From CAKZSU01 sp044223895 (GTDB taxonomy: Bacteria; Patescibacteriota; Microgenomatia; UBA10105; UBA927), in contig JBGALL010000006.1 in NCBI GenBank assembly GCA_044223895.1, positions 1 to 41,477 of the forward strand: a stretch of 41,477 nt of DNA. Direction: 5' to 3'. Shown here one piece after another: positions 1 through 8,333 of the stretch (position 1 is the stretch's first letter; the number at the start of each line of letters is the position of its first letter). Made by a program: the position numbers and the translations under genes. Under the pieces are notes generated by a model. The model searched no databases. It had not been told where the DNA came from and was given only the letters and a program-made list of their open reading frames with translations.

Positions 1-786
1 GAAATATTAGAAGCAGGTCTTATTGTTGCAACTATTATAACTATTCTCAAAAAACTTGGATACCAACATTCCATCAGAACTGTGGTGATAGCAACAGTAT
101 GTGCAGTAGCTTCTAGCGTTTTACTGCTTATTATTGGAAGTATAACGGGATTAGAGGTCCATGAATTATTTGAAGCACATGAAGCTTTATTCGAAGGCAT
201 AGTAATGATGTTGTCCGCTGTATTTATAACCTGGGCTGTTTTTTTCTTACATAAAACTTTTGCACAACATAAGTTAACGTTACTTCAACAGGTCAAATCG
301 ACTATTGAAGCAAATGAACAAAAGGGGATTTTTTTATTAGTATTTAGCGCAGTTTTTCGAGAAGGATTAGAAATTGTTTTGTTTCTTTCGACCATATTTT
401 TTTCTAGTCAACCAGCATTTATAGCGGTCGGATTTGTAGGTGGGACGTTATGTGCGGGCCTTGTTGCTTATTTTCTTTTTTCGGCAACTATACGCTTACC
501 TATTTATCAAACATTTAGAATAACCAGTGTCTTACTAATATTTTTTGCGTCTGGTTTGTTGGCACAGGGATTTCATGAATTAACCGAAGCTGGAGTTTTT
601 CATGAGTTTGTAAATATACCTATCTTTAACTTGTTCTTTTTGCCGAAAGAATCGTCCTTTATAGGCTCTCTTATTCACTCATTATTCGGTCTTTCCAAAA
701 GTATGAACAGTGTAGAATTGTTACTATGGAGTGGGTACGGATTTGTAATGTGGAATATGGTATTACGAAGAAAACCATTAATCTAA
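1..786 (+). CDS. FTR1-family iron permease, 5' end outside the window
   Basis: The reading frame is open from base 1, so the start lies upstream; an internal Met at 82 is not a credible start. The family takes up iron across the cytoplasmic membrane using paired REXXE motifs inside membrane helices. One motif is complete here (REGLE followed by IVLFLST, near base 360). The window opens with EILEAGLIV, which fits the tail of the first REXXE motif with its Arg just outside. Several hydrophobic helices alternate with short polar loops, and the protein ends in RRKPLI. It converges on the next gene with only 8 bp between the stop codons. No EfeO or EfeB partner is visible in the window. The family call is firm; substrate specificity is inferred. 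Confidence 0.85.
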   Translation, partial: EILEAGLIVATIITILKKLGYQHSIRTVVIATVCAVASSVLLLIIGSITGLEVHELFEAHEALFEGIVMMLSAVFITWAVFFLHKTFAQHKLTLLQQVKSTIEANEQKGIFLLVFSAVFREGLEIVLFLSTIFFSSQPAFIAVGFVGGTLCAGLVAYFLFSATIRLPIYQTFRITSVLLIFFASGLLAQGFHELTEAGVFHEFVNIPIFNLFFLPKESSFIGSLIHSLFGLSKSMNSVELLLWSGYGFVMWNMVLRRKPLI

Positions 787-794
787 TAGCTTTT

Positions 795-1382
795 TTATCT
801 TTCCGCTTTTTGTCCGTTTACGGCATAATAGCCCAATGCTTGTAACACCAAATTTAACGTTTCGGCAGGTCCATTTGAATAGGTATTTATTACTAAATCG
901 TAATATTTTGGATCCCAAAAATCAGATACACCATACATTCGGTTCCATTTGGTTATATTTGCATCTTCGCGTTCTTTAAGGCGTTTTTTTGTCTCCTCAA
1001 CACTTAGGTTATCGCGATTAACAATTCTATCAATACGAAGTGAATCATCACACATTAATAATACTTTCAAAACGTGTGGTAGACCTCTCATATTCCATCC
1101 GGCTATCCAAGATTCTACCGCCACATGGATTTTGGGATCAGACAACTTTTTCCGCATAGCAGCATCTATCTGATGATCGATATCATCACTATAGTCTGTT
1201 GCTTTGTGGTGACTTTTATCGTTTGGATTATGATTCCCGTTTTCAATAGCAAATTTTCGTGCCCAATCTCCGCCAGAAAATGTTTCCCAACCTAAGGAAG
1301 TAACTATAGGGTTGAGGTTTTTAAGAAGCGTTGAACGTCCAGCGCCTGGAGGACCAGAAATAGCGATACTCGAATATTTCAT
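795..1382 (-). CDS. Cytidylate-kinase-like P-loop nucleoside/nucleotide kinase
   Basis: A 195-residue P-loop protein. The Walker A-like loop at residues 10-18 reads GPPGAGRST, with Arg16 where most P-loop kinases have Lys; the archaeal-type cytidylate kinase family also tolerates changes there. It is followed by a GGDWAR segment resembling the substrate-binding start of Cmk2-type kinases, and by an Arg-rich lid region (RIDRIVNRDN, KKRLKERED). The end YYDLVINT is typical of CMP/dephospho-CoA kinase folds. It probably phosphorylates a nucleoside monophosphate such as CMP, but the exact substrate cannot be read from sequence. It is divergent from the purine operon and shares a promoter region with it. 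The mRNA is predicted leaderless: TATAAT lies 6 nt before the ATG and there is no Shine-Dalgarno sequence. Confidence 0.75.
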   Translation of the reverse strand: MKYSSIAISGPPGAGRSTLLKNLNPIVTSLGWETFSGGDWARKFAIENGNHNPNDKSHHKATDYSDDIDHQIDAAMRKKLSDPKIHVAVESWIAGWNMRGLPHVLKVLLMCDDSLRIDRIVNRDNLSVEETKKRLKEREDANITKWNRMYGVSDFWDPKYYDLVINTYSNGPAETLNLVLQALGYYAVNGQKAER

Positions 1383-1436
1383 TTACTAATTATAGCCTCA
1401 TCTTGACAATCGTCAAGAAGTATCCGATAATTATCT
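1383..1436. promoter_or_regulatory. Overlapping divergent promoters sharing one palindrome, both leaderless
   Basis: Plus strand: TTGACA at 1403-1408, 17-nt spacer, GATAAT at 1426-1431, ATG at 1437. Minus strand: TTGACG (1416-1411), 16-nt spacer, TATAAT (1394-1389), ATG at 1382. The two -35 boxes lie in the two arms of the inverted repeat CTTGAC-AATC-GTCAAG (1402-1417). Both predicted transcription starts fall at or within a few nt of the ATG. A protein bound to the palindrome would block both promoters; that regulator is hypothetical. Confidence 0.75.
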
Positions 1437-2021
1437 ATGGCGATCCAATATCTTCCTCTTAATTGGAATACCTATAATACTTACACGCTAAATCTAGCTG
1501 CCACACTTCTCGCGCATGATCCTACGGTTAATGAAATTGTTGCTATTTCTCGTGGAGGATTAGCTTTTGGACACATCCTTTCCGACTTGTTACGGGTTCC
1601 CATATGGACAATTGCTATTCAAAGCTATACGGATATTCAAACTCAGGGAGAAATTAATATCACGGCAAAACTTCAAACCTCAATTGAAGGGAAACACATC
1701 CTCTTGGTAGATGATGTTTCTGATTCCGGTAAAACACTCCAAAGAGCGGTAGAATATCTCTCTGAATTAAATCCCCAAAAAATTACCACTATGACCATGT
1801 ATTACAAACCTCATTCAATCTTTCGACCTGATTATTTTGCTAAACAAACAAGTAAATGGATTCTCTTTCCCTATGAAAATACCGAGATGATTATGTTGAT
1901 AACAAATAAAATGAAAAAAGAAGGGAAAAAGAAACAAGAGATACAAGCCTACTTAGAAAAACTCAATTTTGAACCTAAAAAAATAGCGTTCACTTGGAAA
2001 TATCATACTAAAAAAATTTAA
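1437..2021 (+). CDS. Purine-type phosphoribosyltransferase (Gpt/Hpt-like)
   Basis: A 194-residue type I phosphoribosyltransferase. The PRPP-binding motif ILLVDDVSDSGKTL lies near residues 88-101, preceded by the AISRGGLAFG pyrophosphate-loop region near residues 37-46. A C-terminal aromatic segment (KWILFPYE) resembles the base-binding hood of xanthine/guanine PRTases. The C-terminal 50 residues are Lys-rich and probably an add-on. As first gene of an operon with guaA, adenosine deaminase and guaB, it most likely converts hypoxanthine, xanthine or guanine plus PRPP into the nucleotide. Base preference is inferred from context only. The start is set by the promoter that places GATAAT 5 nt before this ATG; no Shine-Dalgarno sequence is present. 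Confidence 0.8.
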   Translation: MAIQYLPLNWNTYNTYTLNLAATLLAHDPTVNEIVAISRGGLAFGHILSDLLRVPIWTIAIQSYTDIQTQGEINITAKLQTSIEGKHILLVDDVSDSGKTLQRAVEYLSELNPQKITTMTMYYKPHSIFRPDYFAKQTSKWILFPYENTEMIMLITNKMKKEGKKKQEIQAYLEKLNFEPKKIAFTWKYHTKKI

Positions 2022-2025
2022 AATT

Positions 2026-2466
2026 ATGCCAAAACCTGAACTCGTTGAGCGTTTTACCCCCTCTCAACGAGAGGCTGCGCTTTTGTATTTGTTTCATAGG
2101 ACTTGGGAAGATGTTCCTCAAAAAGATTACGACGGAAGACTCATCAATGATCAATATATACATATGGTAAGACTTAAACCTGGGCAACGAACCGCCATAC
2201 TACACAACGATTACCAATATACAGTTTTTTCCCCTATGGAGACGCATGGTTTATTTATTGTCAGCCAACCTGTAACTCGCACAGATCAACTTTCGCCAAC
2301 ACGAATTTTTAATGAAATTATTGAAACCAACGCAAAGTTTATTCTTCAAAAACCAGGTTCTATCCACCAGTTTGAACGTGTTACAGAATCGAGTCTATCA
2401 GAAATTCTGGCAGCAAATATACATAAAGCAAATATTCTATATGATAGAACAGGAGGTAACATATGA
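2026..2466 (+). CDS. Unknown protein in the purine operon
   Basis: I do not recognise this 146-residue protein. It is soluble, with no signal peptide or membrane segment. The central part (YIHMVRLKPGQRTAIL, then DYQYTVFSPMETHGLF) alternates hydrophobic and polar residues like a small beta-sandwich, perhaps cupin-like, but no metal-binding motif is clear. It starts 4 nt after the phosphoribosyltransferase stop without its own clear Shine-Dalgarno, and its stop overlaps the guaA start as ATGA. A guaA ribosome site (AGGAGGT) lies inside its last codons. This tight placement suggests co-translation and a role linked to purine nucleotide supply; that role is inference. Confidence 0.75.
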   Translation: MPKPELVERFTPSQREAALLYLFHRTWEDVPQKDYDGRLINDQYIHMVRLKPGQRTAILHNDYQYTVFSPMETHGLFIVSQPVTRTDQLSPTRIFNEIIETNAKFILQKPGSIHQFERVTESSLSEILAANIHKANILYDRTGGNI

Positions 2467-3980
2467 TTCTGATCATTGATTTTGGATCTCAAACAGCCCA
2501 CTTGATTGGACGACGACTGAGACAATTAGGAGTACAAAGTGAATATAGTTATCCAGAAGAAGCCTTAGCGAAAATAAAAGAGATTAACCCTACAGGGATT
2601 ATTTTTTCGGGAGGTCCTGCTTCTGTCTATGAAGAAGGGGCACCAACCATAGATAAAAAAATATTTTCGCTCAAAATACCTATTTTGGGTATCTGCTATG
2701 GATGGCAACTGATGGCACATTTAATAGGCGGCGAAGTAAAAAGTGCTATGCATGAATATGGGCCCGAATTACTTACGGTTGTAAAGAAAGAAAGCATCTT
2801 AGTACTTTCAGAAGATACCTATAAAGTAATTGTGTCTCATGGGGATTCAGTAACAAAACTTCCTCCAGGGTTTCATGTTGTTGGTTCATCAACTAACGTC
2901 CCTTTTACTGCGGTCGTAAATGACAGTCAAAAATTATATGGAGTCCAGTTTCACCCTGAGGCTAATCATACCGAATGCGGGATGGATGTCCTCAAAAATT
3001 TCGTAACCACTATATGTCATGAATCTCTTCAACCATTAGAGTTAAACCCACAAAAGATTATTGATGAAATCAAAAAAACTGTCGGCGATAAAAAAGTAAT
3101 TATGGCAGTATCTGGAGGAGTAGATTCCAGTGTGGCTGCTTATTTTATTGGAAAAGCTATTGGAAAAAACCTCATTCCAGTCTATGTAGAATCAGGTCTT
3201 ATGCGTCCAGAGACAGATAAACGTGTGGAGTATATTTTTTCTAAACTTATTCAGGCTGATTTAAATATTGTTCATGCAAAAGAGCGATATTTACAAGCAT
3301 TAAAAGGTATCACCGATCCAGAAACTAAGCGCAAAACAATCGGTAAATTGTATGTTGATGTATTTCAAGAAATTGCAGATAGATATCCAGATGCAGCGTT
3401 TCTTGGACAAGGAACTATTTATTCTGATGTAATTGAAAGCAAAGGAAGTAACCATGCATCTCATATTAAGTCTCATCATAATGTAGGAGGTTTGCCCAAA
3501 GAACTTAAGTTACGGCTAATCGAACCTCTTCGCACATTTTATAAAGATGAAGTCCGTGAGTTAGGACGTAAAGCGGGCTTACCTGAAGATGTTGTTATGC
3601 AACAACCATTTCCTGGTCCTGGTTTTGGAGTACGCATTCGAGGAGAGATTACTGAACAACGATTAAATCAAGTAATCCAGGCTGATGCTATTGTTCTTGA
3701 AGAGATAAAAAAAGCTGGATTATACGAATCAGTCTTTCAATGCTTTGCAGTAATGACTGGAGCATACTCTACTGCGGTAAAAGGTGATGGCCGAGTTTTT
3801 GCAGAAGTGGTTGGAATCAGAGCCTATGAATCAAATGATATTATGACTTCACAATGGGCTCATATTCCCTATCAAGTATTAGGGAAAATATCTAGTAGAA
3901 TTGTAAATGAAGTACCAAACGTATCCAGAGTTGTCTATGATATAACGACCAAACCACCCGCAACCATGGAATGGGAGTAG
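2463..3980 (+). CDS. guaA: GMP synthase (glutamine-hydrolysing)
   Basis: A full-length 505-residue GMP synthetase that aminates XMP to GMP with glutamine and ATP. The N-terminal class I glutaminase has the nucleophile Cys78 in GICYGWQ and the His164/Glu166 pair in VQFHPEA. The ATP pyrophosphatase domain has the PP-loop SGGVDS at 217-222. The C-terminal dimerisation domain ends in the family signature TKPPATMEWE. The start overlaps the preceding stop (ATGA) and has a strong AGGAGGT 8 nt upstream, so translation is probably coupled. It lies between the phosphoribosyltransferase and adenosine deaminase genes, and guaB, which makes its substrate XMP, follows in the same operon. Confidence 0.97.
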   Translation: MILIIDFGSQTAHLIGRRLRQLGVQSEYSYPEEALAKIKEINPTGIIFSGGPASVYEEGAPTIDKKIFSLKIPILGICYGWQLMAHLIGGEVKSAMHEYGPELLTVVKKESILVLSEDTYKVIVSHGDSVTKLPPGFHVVGSSTNVPFTAVVNDSQKLYGVQFHPEANHTECGMDVLKNFVTTICHESLQPLELNPQKIIDEIKKTVGDKKVIMAVSGGVDSSVAAYFIGKAIGKNLIPVYVESGLMRPETDKRVEYIFSKLIQADLNIVHAKERYLQALKGITDPETKRKTIGKLYVDVFQEIADRYPDAAFLGQGTIYSDVIESKGSNHASHIKSHHNVGGLPKELKLRLIEPLRTFYKDEVRELGRKAGLPEDVVMQQPFPGPGFGVRIRGEITEQRLNQVIQADAIVLEEIKKAGLYESVFQCFAVMTGAYSTAVKGDGRVFAEVVGIRAYESNDIMTSQWAHIPYQVLGKISSRIVNEVPNVSRVVYDITTKPPATMEWE

Positions 3981-4007
3981 GTTCGTTCAGTAAGAATTGG
4001 AGGATAT

Positions 4008-5006
4008 ATGGCAGATTTATCTTTTTTACATAACACAGGTTTAACAGAACTTCATACCCATCTCGGATTTTCTGTGTCTCCCACAATGTTGTGGGAAATG
4101 GCTCATAATCAAGGGCTACGTCTACCTACTAAAAATTATTGGGAGTTTGAAAAGATGGTAACAATTTATGAAAACAAAGATTATGAAGAATATCTACAAC
4201 TGTATGACTTAACAGAAAAGATTCAATCTTCTCCCGAAGCCTTATTTATGGCTGCTGAACACGCAGTATCTGTTGCCTATCGAAAAAATAATATCACTAC
4301 ATTGGAAATTCGTTTCAATCCTATCTTACGAAGTAGAAACGGTGAAAGAGATCTTGACCATTTGATTATTTTTGCCCTCCAAGGTATGGAACGGGCAATG
4401 TTGAAATATCCCGTTCGAGCAGGAATTATTTTGATGATGGATCGGAGATTCAACCAAGAAGAAAATGGCGCCATTGTAAAAAAGGCAATCAAATATCATT
4501 CTCGAGGTGTGGTTGGCATTGACCTTGCTGGCCCAATCAAATTAAATGAGAATTCACAATCATTCCGACCGAAAGATATTGCTCATCTGGTTTCCGAAGC
4601 TCGGCAGGCTGGCTTACATGTGACTGTCCATACGGGAGAAGCTACCAATGTTGATGAAATGTGGGAAGTTATTCATGAATTAAAACCTGAACGGATAGGT
4701 CATGGTATTGCTTGTGTTGATGATCCTTCGTTGATGGAATATTTGAGAGAACACAATATTGTCTTGGAAACGTGCCCCACATCAAATTTACATACTAAAT
4801 TAGTTCGTGATTTTGATCATATGAGAAGTAATTATCAAAAAATGAAGGATTACAAGGTTCCATTTACAATCAACACTGATGGTCCGGAAATGCAGAGAAC
4901 ATCACTCCGAAAGGAATTCGAAAAATTATTAGATAACAATGTGCTTAGTTCAGAAGATATTTTAAAAGCTAACGAAATTGCAACCAAGGTAAGTTTTATT
5001 AAATAA
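4008..5006 (+). CDS. add: Adenosine deaminase family protein
   Basis: A 332-residue amidohydrolase of the adenosine/AMP deaminase family, deaminating adenosine (or a related purine) to inosine. Zinc ligands are His16 and His18 (LHTHLG), His208 (VHTGE, with Glu211 as the catalytic acid) and Asp291. RIGHG (229-233) and ETCPTSN (254-260) are also present. The usual final motif TDDP reads NTDGP: Asp291 is kept but the neighbouring substrate-contacting Asp is Gly292, so substrate range may differ from classical adenosine deaminase. The Shine-Dalgarno GGAGG precedes the ATG, and guaB follows after 10 nt. The product inosine would need conversion to hypoxanthine before the operon's phosphoribosyltransferase could use it. 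Confidence 0.88.
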   Translation: MADLSFLHNTGLTELHTHLGFSVSPTMLWEMAHNQGLRLPTKNYWEFEKMVTIYENKDYEEYLQLYDLTEKIQSSPEALFMAAEHAVSVAYRKNNITTLEIRFNPILRSRNGERDLDHLIIFALQGMERAMLKYPVRAGIILMMDRRFNQEENGAIVKKAIKYHSRGVVGIDLAGPIKLNENSQSFRPKDIAHLVSEARQAGLHVTVHTGEATNVDEMWEVIHELKPERIGHGIACVDDPSLMEYLREHNIVLETCPTSNLHTKLVRDFDHMRSNYQKMKDYKVPFTINTDGPEMQRTSLRKEFEKLLDNNVLSSEDILKANEIATKVSFIK

Positions 5007-5016
5007 AGGAGAATAT

Positions 5017-6168
5017 ATGATTAATAAATTAACAAATGTGCCAGAGTATTTAACCTATGATGATGTCTTACTACTCCCTTCTTATTCATCGTTTCGTCGA
5101 GATGAAATATCGCTATCATCAAAACTTTCAAAAAATATCACACTAGAAGCTCCCTTTGTATCAGCCCCGATGGATACAGTTACTGAAAGCACTTTAGCTA
5201 TTGCCTTAGCAAAAATAGGAGGAATTGGAATTATTCATAGGAATCTAACCGTTTCGGATCAAGTTTCAGAAGTAAAAAAAGTAGTTGAGAAAAACCTAAA
5301 GATTGGAGCTGCTATTGGAGCAAATAAAGGATTTGAAGAGCGTGCGGAAGCCCTGGTAGATGCAGGTGTGTCAATTATATGTATTGATTCTGCTCACGGG
5401 TATGCTGATTTTATTATTGAAGCTATTAAATATATAAAAAGACGGTTCCCTACCGTAGATATCATGGCTGGTAATGTTGCAACCTATGATGGAGCTAAAG
5501 GATTAGTAGAAGCAGGAGCAGATAGTATACGTGTCGGTATGGGACCAGGAGCTATTTGTACAACTCGCATAGTTTCTGGAATGGGAGTTCCGCAATTAAC
5601 AGCAATCGCTGAATGTGTGAAAGCAGCAGAGACTTCGGGCATCCCAGTGATTGCTGATGGTGGCATAAAATATTCAGGAGATATGGTAAAAGCTTTTGCT
5701 GTTGGAGCTTCAAGTGTCATGATGGGGCGGATGTTTGCAGCCTGTGAGGAATCTCCAGGTGAAAAGATATCGTTGACTCCAGAACATGTTCCCGCCCGAT
5801 TTAAGGATATTTTAAAAGAAAAAAAAGATGCATATATATTTAAGACATATAGAGGGATGGGATCTATCGGGGCAATGGAAAAAGGTACGCAGATAAAATC
5901 CGAAGATGAGTTTCATGGGAAAAGTTATAAAGATAAAGTCTTAGTAGCTGAAGGTGTTGAGGGACTCGTTCCTGTTACTGGCACCGTAAAAGATGTTATT
6001 GATCAAATGATCGGTGGCATTAAGTCCGGAATGTACTATGTGGGTTGTAAATCTTTTCAAGAATTATACGAAAAGGCACAATTTATTAAAATAACCCAGG
6101 CTTCTCTTACCGAAAGCCACCCCCACGATTTAGTTATAACCAATCCTGGGAAAAATTATACTACCTAG
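5017..6168 (+). CDS. guaB: IMP dehydrogenase lacking the CBS domains
   Basis: A 383-residue TIM-barrel enzyme that oxidises IMP to XMP, feeding GuaA. The catalytic Cys181 lies in GPGAICTTR. IADGGIKYSGD and ESPGE bind phosphate, YRGMGSIGAM follows, and the C-terminal ESHPHDL segment is the usual IMPDH potassium-site tail. The barrel runs directly from HRNLTVSDQ to KNLKIGAAIG, where typical enzymes (about 485 residues) insert a roughly 120-residue CBS pair. Loss of that pair removes the usual nucleotide-regulated module. The flap Arg-Tyr dyad is not clearly conserved (HGKSYKDK at that position), so activity deserves a check; EGVEGLVP favours IMPDH over GMP reductase. AAAGGAG precedes the start. 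Last gene of the purine operon. Confidence 0.92.
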   Translation: MINKLTNVPEYLTYDDVLLLPSYSSFRRDEISLSSKLSKNITLEAPFVSAPMDTVTESTLAIALAKIGGIGIIHRNLTVSDQVSEVKKVVEKNLKIGAAIGANKGFEERAEALVDAGVSIICIDSAHGYADFIIEAIKYIKRRFPTVDIMAGNVATYDGAKGLVEAGADSIRVGMGPGAICTTRIVSGMGVPQLTAIAECVKAAETSGIPVIADGGIKYSGDMVKAFAVGASSVMMGRMFAACEESPGEKISLTPEHVPARFKDILKEKKDAYIFKTYRGMGSIGAMEKGTQIKSEDEFHGKSYKDKVLVAEGVEGLVPVTGTVKDVIDQMIGGIKSGMYYVGCKSFQELYEKAQFIKITQASLTESHPHDLVITNPGKNYTT

Positions 6169-6182
6169 TTCGTTGATGATTT

Positions 6183-6800
6183 TTAATTACACCGTCCCAC
6201 AAATTTACCATAATCAGGAGAAGTCTTCGGAGATTCATATATCGTGGAGTAACTTCCGGAAGAGCAGACATTACATGAAGGATCTTTCCACGAATAACAA
6301 TATTTCCCTTGGGTGAGTTTTGGATTACAAGTATTATCGAGATAACACGCCAAAGAACTACAACAAGAACCATTAACTCCACATGTCTGATTGAGTGATC
6401 TACACGCTATTGCAGTAATCGTTGGTGTATTTGAACAATTTCCCCAGAACGACCATGTATATGCACTATATTGGTATATATACATTTTAATATTGCTCCC
6501 TGGATACATGAAGTCACAATATTTGCTTCATAACTATAACATGAACCTCCTATCACCCTACTACTTGAAGGTAGAGGTGTCGGTGAATTGTAAACTATTT
6601 TTGTACAAACCCCATTTAGACATGCAGAACCACCACAACACGTCTGTATCGAATCACAAGCACTAGGTAGGTATAGGCACTACTTCGAATATCAGAATTG
6701 TTTTTGTAGAGAAATATACGATAACGGTAACAGTTACCCCATGGATAATTAAAAAACGCAGAGGAATAATAGAAGTTTTTGTACTTTTTCTGACAGCCAT
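6183..6800 (-). pseudogene. Broken gene for a membrane-anchored cysteine-rich protein
   Basis: Three minus-strand reading frames join into one protein of about 205 residues if two frameshifts are repaired, near 6664 and near 6490. The likely start ATG is at 6800 and gives MAVRKSTKTS, followed by a hydrophobic stretch that would be a signal anchor. After the first shift come CDSIQTCCGG and SACLNGVC, then CYSYEANIVTSC. After the second come CGVNGSCCSSLACYLDNTC and CYSWKDPSCNVC, ending at VGRCN. The repeated C-x5/6-CC-x4-C-x3/4-C spacing is disulfide-knot-like, so the protein was probably extracellular. The family is not recognised. Sequencing error in two places is an alternative to real decay. 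Confidence 0.6.
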
Positions 6801-6844
6801 GCATTTAGCATGGTCTATATACAGGAGTACTGTCGAGTCAATGG

Positions 6845-8329
6845 TTAGCTAGGGTTATTCAGCACAATAGATCTCAATCTACTCATAGCTTCTAATGAAT
6901 AGCGTACCCCCTGCACACCTAACCCTGAAGCTTTAACTCCCATAAAGGGAAAATGATCAGGACCTCGTTGAGGAGAACCGTTTATTTGAACTGTACCTAC
7001 ATTTAATTGTTTTGCAAACATCAAACCTCTTCCTTCGTCTTGCGTAAAGATACTTGCTTGTAAGCCGAAATCCGATTCATTACAAATAATTATGGCTTCT
7101 TCCGGATTTTTCACCTCAATAAAGGAAACAACTGGTCCAAAGGTTTCTTCCTTGACTACCTTCATTTTGTGAGAGACTTTCTGCAAAATAGTCGGCTCTA
7201 TATATCCGTTGGTACGTTTACCACCAACGACAATCTCCGCTCCTGATTGAACCGCTTCATTAATAATTGATTCTATTTCCTCAGCAGATTTTGTTGAGAT
7301 GACAGGCCCCACCAATTTGGTCTGTTCATTGCTAGGATTACCCATGGAAATAGATTCCTTCATTTCTTGGATTACCTTAGGAAGTAGCATCGAAATAGTT
7401 TCCTGAGTACCTAATACATATTTAATACCAGTACATCTCTGACCTGCGTAAGAGAAGCCTCCTTTAACAATTTCTTTGGCAGATATCTGTAAATCAGCAT
7501 CCGGAAGAACAATAACGGGGTTGTTTCCCCCACATTCAAGTAGAAGGGTTTTCATGCCTGCTTTCTTTGAAAGTGATTGACCAACGCCAGTACTTCCAGT
7601 AAAAGCTATCATCGAGATATCCGGGTGCATTACCAAATAATCACCGATCTCTCTTCCTTCACCAGTAATGCAACTGATAATTCCTTCGGGAACGCCGGCT
7701 TTTATGAATACCTGAGTTAAAAATAACCCCGAAATACTTCCTTGGGTTGGTGGTTTTACCACTACTGCATTTCCCATCAGTAAACCGGGAGCTATTTTTG
7801 AAGCAACCAAATTAATGGGGTAATTAAATGGACCAATCGCCAAGACTATTCCATGCGCTACTCTTTCAACACTTGCAGTTATTCCTGATTTGTATCCCGG
7901 AAAGGCATCACTTTCTACAGAATATCCTCGTAAACTTTGTACTTCTGTAGCACAATAATCAATCAGGTCAGCTGTTCTCAATGTTTCTGCTTTAGATTCA
8001 TGGCGAGATTTCCCAATTTCGGCAATCAACAATTCTGTAAATATTGATTCGTTTTCTCTAAGGATAGCGGCTGCTTTTTTTACAATATCTATCCTGACAT
8101 GCAACGGCGTTCGTTCCCACTCTCCTTGAGCTTTTTTTGAAGTCTGAATAATTTGATCAACTTCATTTGTTGTTACAGCTTGGACATTCCCTACCACAGA
8201 TTGATCATGAGGGGAAATAATGGGGATCAATTTTCCTGACGTACTCGTAGTCCACAAGGACCCATTGAAATAACGATATTTTTTTTGTTCTTTTTGTTCG
8301 AATAATTGATCAAATAAATCGGCATTCAT
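6845..8329 (-). CDS. gapN: Non-phosphorylating NADP-dependent GAPDH (aldehyde dehydrogenase superfamily)
   Basis: A 494-residue aldehyde dehydrogenase. Asn169 lies in GPFNYP, the general base Glu265 in LLLECGGNNP and the catalytic Cys299 in GQRCTG. The C-terminal segment RGPDHFPFMGVKASG, followed by a QGVRYSLEAM run, matches GapN enzymes rather than generic aldehyde dehydrogenases. GapN oxidises glyceraldehyde-3-phosphate to 3-phosphoglycerate, makes NADPH and skips one substrate-level ATP. Its start lies 4 nt after the PP2C stop with no clear Shine-Dalgarno, so it is likely translated by coupling. Being downstream of a superoxide dismutase suggests NADPH supply under oxidative stress (inference). 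The exact aldehyde substrate is the main uncertainty. Confidence 0.85.
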   Translation of the reverse strand: MNADLFDQLFEQKEQKKYRYFNGSLWTTSTSGKLIPIISPHDQSVVGNVQAVTTNEVDQIIQTSKKAQGEWERTPLHVRIDIVKKAAAILRENESIFTELLIAEIGKSRHESKAETLRTADLIDYCATEVQSLRGYSVESDAFPGYKSGITASVERVAHGIVLAIGPFNYPINLVASKIAPGLLMGNAVVVKPPTQGSISGLFLTQVFIKAGVPEGIISCITGEGREIGDYLVMHPDISMIAFTGSTGVGQSLSKKAGMKTLLLECGGNNPVIVLPDADLQISAKEIVKGGFSYAGQRCTGIKYVLGTQETISMLLPKVIQEMKESISMGNPSNEQTKLVGPVISTKSAEEIESIINEAVQSGAEIVVGGKRTNGYIEPTILQKVSHKMKVVKEETFGPVVSFIEVKNPEEAIIICNESDFGLQASIFTQDEGRGLMFAKQLNVGTVQINGSPQRGPDHFPFMGVKASGLGVQGVRYSLEAMSRLRSIVLNNPS

Positions 8330-8333
8330 AAGG

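Noticed and set aside
6169..6182. Terminator between guaB and the cysteine-rich pseudogene
   Set aside because: No stem-loop with a T run could be found in this short gap.
6391..6666. Plus-strand frame of 91 codons
   Set aside because: It overlaps the cysteine-rich minus-strand pseudogene, whose repeated Cys motifs are the more convincing signal.
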